Origin: Terriglobia bacterium
GTDB lineage: Bacteria > Acidobacteriota > Terriglobia > Terriglobales > Acidobacteriaceae
Direction: 5' to 3'
Assembly (NCBI GenBank): GCA_020073105.1
Contig: JAIQFW010000008.1
Span: 1-40,892, forward strand
Length of the DNA: 40,892 bases
Below the pieces are notes generated by a model. It made no database searches, was not told the origin of the DNA, and was given only the letters and a program-made list of their open reading frames with translations. Numbering within the stretch: position 1 is the stretch's first letter; each line of letters begins with the position of its first letter. The position numbers were made by a program, and so were the translations under genes. Shown piece by piece: positions 40,582 to 40,892 of this stretch.

Positions 40582-40892
40582 GTGCCTACCCTCCGGGATG
40601 TCGTCTACCAGCACGTCCGCGAAGGCGAACTTTACGAGAAGCTGGACCGCAATCGCGTGCGCTGTTACGCCTGTGGGCACTGCTGCCCGATTCTCGAAGG
40701 CCAGCCCGGGGTCTGCAAAGTTCGCTACAACAAAGGCGGCAGGCTGTATGTGCCCTGGGGCTATGTGGGCGGCGTTCAGTGCGATCCCATCGAGAAGAAG
40801 CCTTTCTTTCACGCTCATCCCGGCGCACTGGCTTACAGCTTTGGCATGTTGGGTTGTGATCTTCACTGCGCCTATTGCCAGAATTGGGTGAC
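40582..40892 (+). CDS. amrS: AmmeMemoRadiSam-system radical SAM protein (5' part)
   Basis: The gene begins at GTG 40582 with AGGAGG five bases upstream and runs off the window after 103 codons. The product starts PTLRDVVYQHVREGELYEKL, has CYACGHCC and the segment VCKVRYNKGGRLYVPWGYV, and reaches the radical SAM motif CDLHCAYCQNW (C-x3-C-x2-C). This order is typical of AmrS, which pairs with AMMECR1 and Memo family proteins. Their joint function is unknown. The partner genes would be to the right. Confidence 0.85.
   Translation, partial: MPTLRDVVYQHVREGELYEKLDRNRVRCYACGHCCPILEGQPGVCKVRYNKGGRLYVPWGYVGGVQCDPIEKKPFFHAHPGALAYSFGMLGCDLHCAYCQNWV

Noticed and set aside
1-40892. CRISPR arrays, tRNA or rRNA genes
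   Set aside because: No regularly spaced direct repeats beyond the IS-end pair, and no cloverleaf or rRNA-like segment was recognised by eye; a tRNA scan was not possible.

Overview
The window reads as a G+C-rich chromosomal segment of a Gram-negative bacterium, most likely an Acidobacteriota member (possibly a metagenome-derived soil or subsurface lineage). This is an inference from the mixture of HAF-repeat secreted proteins, Cys-rich Crp/Fnr regulators, TonB-like and MtrB-like outer-membrane proteins, an orphan Flp pilin, GAF/PilZ/Sel1 fusions and intergenic repeats. No rRNA or tRNA is visible to settle taxonomy.

Layout. Positions 1-90 look like the right end of an insertion sequence. 371-3729 (+) holds a secreted papain-like-fold protein and two tandem HAF-repeat proteins. 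3750-6726 (-) is the three-gene NAD(P) transhydrogenase pntA1-pntA2-pntB. 6876-11259 (-) holds motB, motA, a PAS/degenerate-GGDEF protein, a PEBP-family protein and a TonB-like protein. 11496-28282 is the core: a Crp/Fnr regulator, a second Crp lacking its DNA-binding domain, a decaheme MtrA/DmsE-type cytochrome with an MtrB/PioB-like porin, an 11-heme cytochrome fused to a b-type membrane domain, a 7-heme NapC/NirT-like cytochrome, a fused MetF/MetV-type protein with an AcsE-like methyltransferase, a Rieske/cytochrome b complex with a 9-heme cytochrome, an AhbD/NirJ-like radical SAM protein and a third Crp. After it come an RIC (ScdA/YtfE) remnant, a frameshifted secreted-protein remnant, an M16 peptidase and rlmN. 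31450-35948 holds an orphan histidine kinase and a NarX/NarL-like two-component pair. The right end has an unannotated 55-residue Flp pilin, a UDP-sugar dehydrogenase, two related GAF proteins and the 5' part of an AmrS-type radical SAM gene.

How it fits together. Four multiheme proteins carry 37 c-type heme motifs. They form a plausible path from the quinol pool (11-heme/b-type fusion, NapC-like cytochrome, Rieske/cyt b plus 9-heme) to a periplasmic decaheme cytochrome docked in an outer-membrane porin, that is, an extracellular electron transfer or iron-redox conduit. Palindromes of the form GTGA-N6-TCAC, two of them perfect TTGTGA-N6-TCACAA, stand before the first crp gene (three sites), the MtrAB-like pair, the 11-heme gene, metF and the radical SAM gene (two sites), with a weaker one before the truncated crp. 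The first Crp has the CRP-type recognition helix (S-R-E-T-V-T-R) expected for such sites. The best candidate for an undescribed system is therefore a locally encoded, autoregulated Crp regulon joining multiheme electron export, one-carbon methyl transfer and a tetrapyrrole-type radical SAM enzyme.
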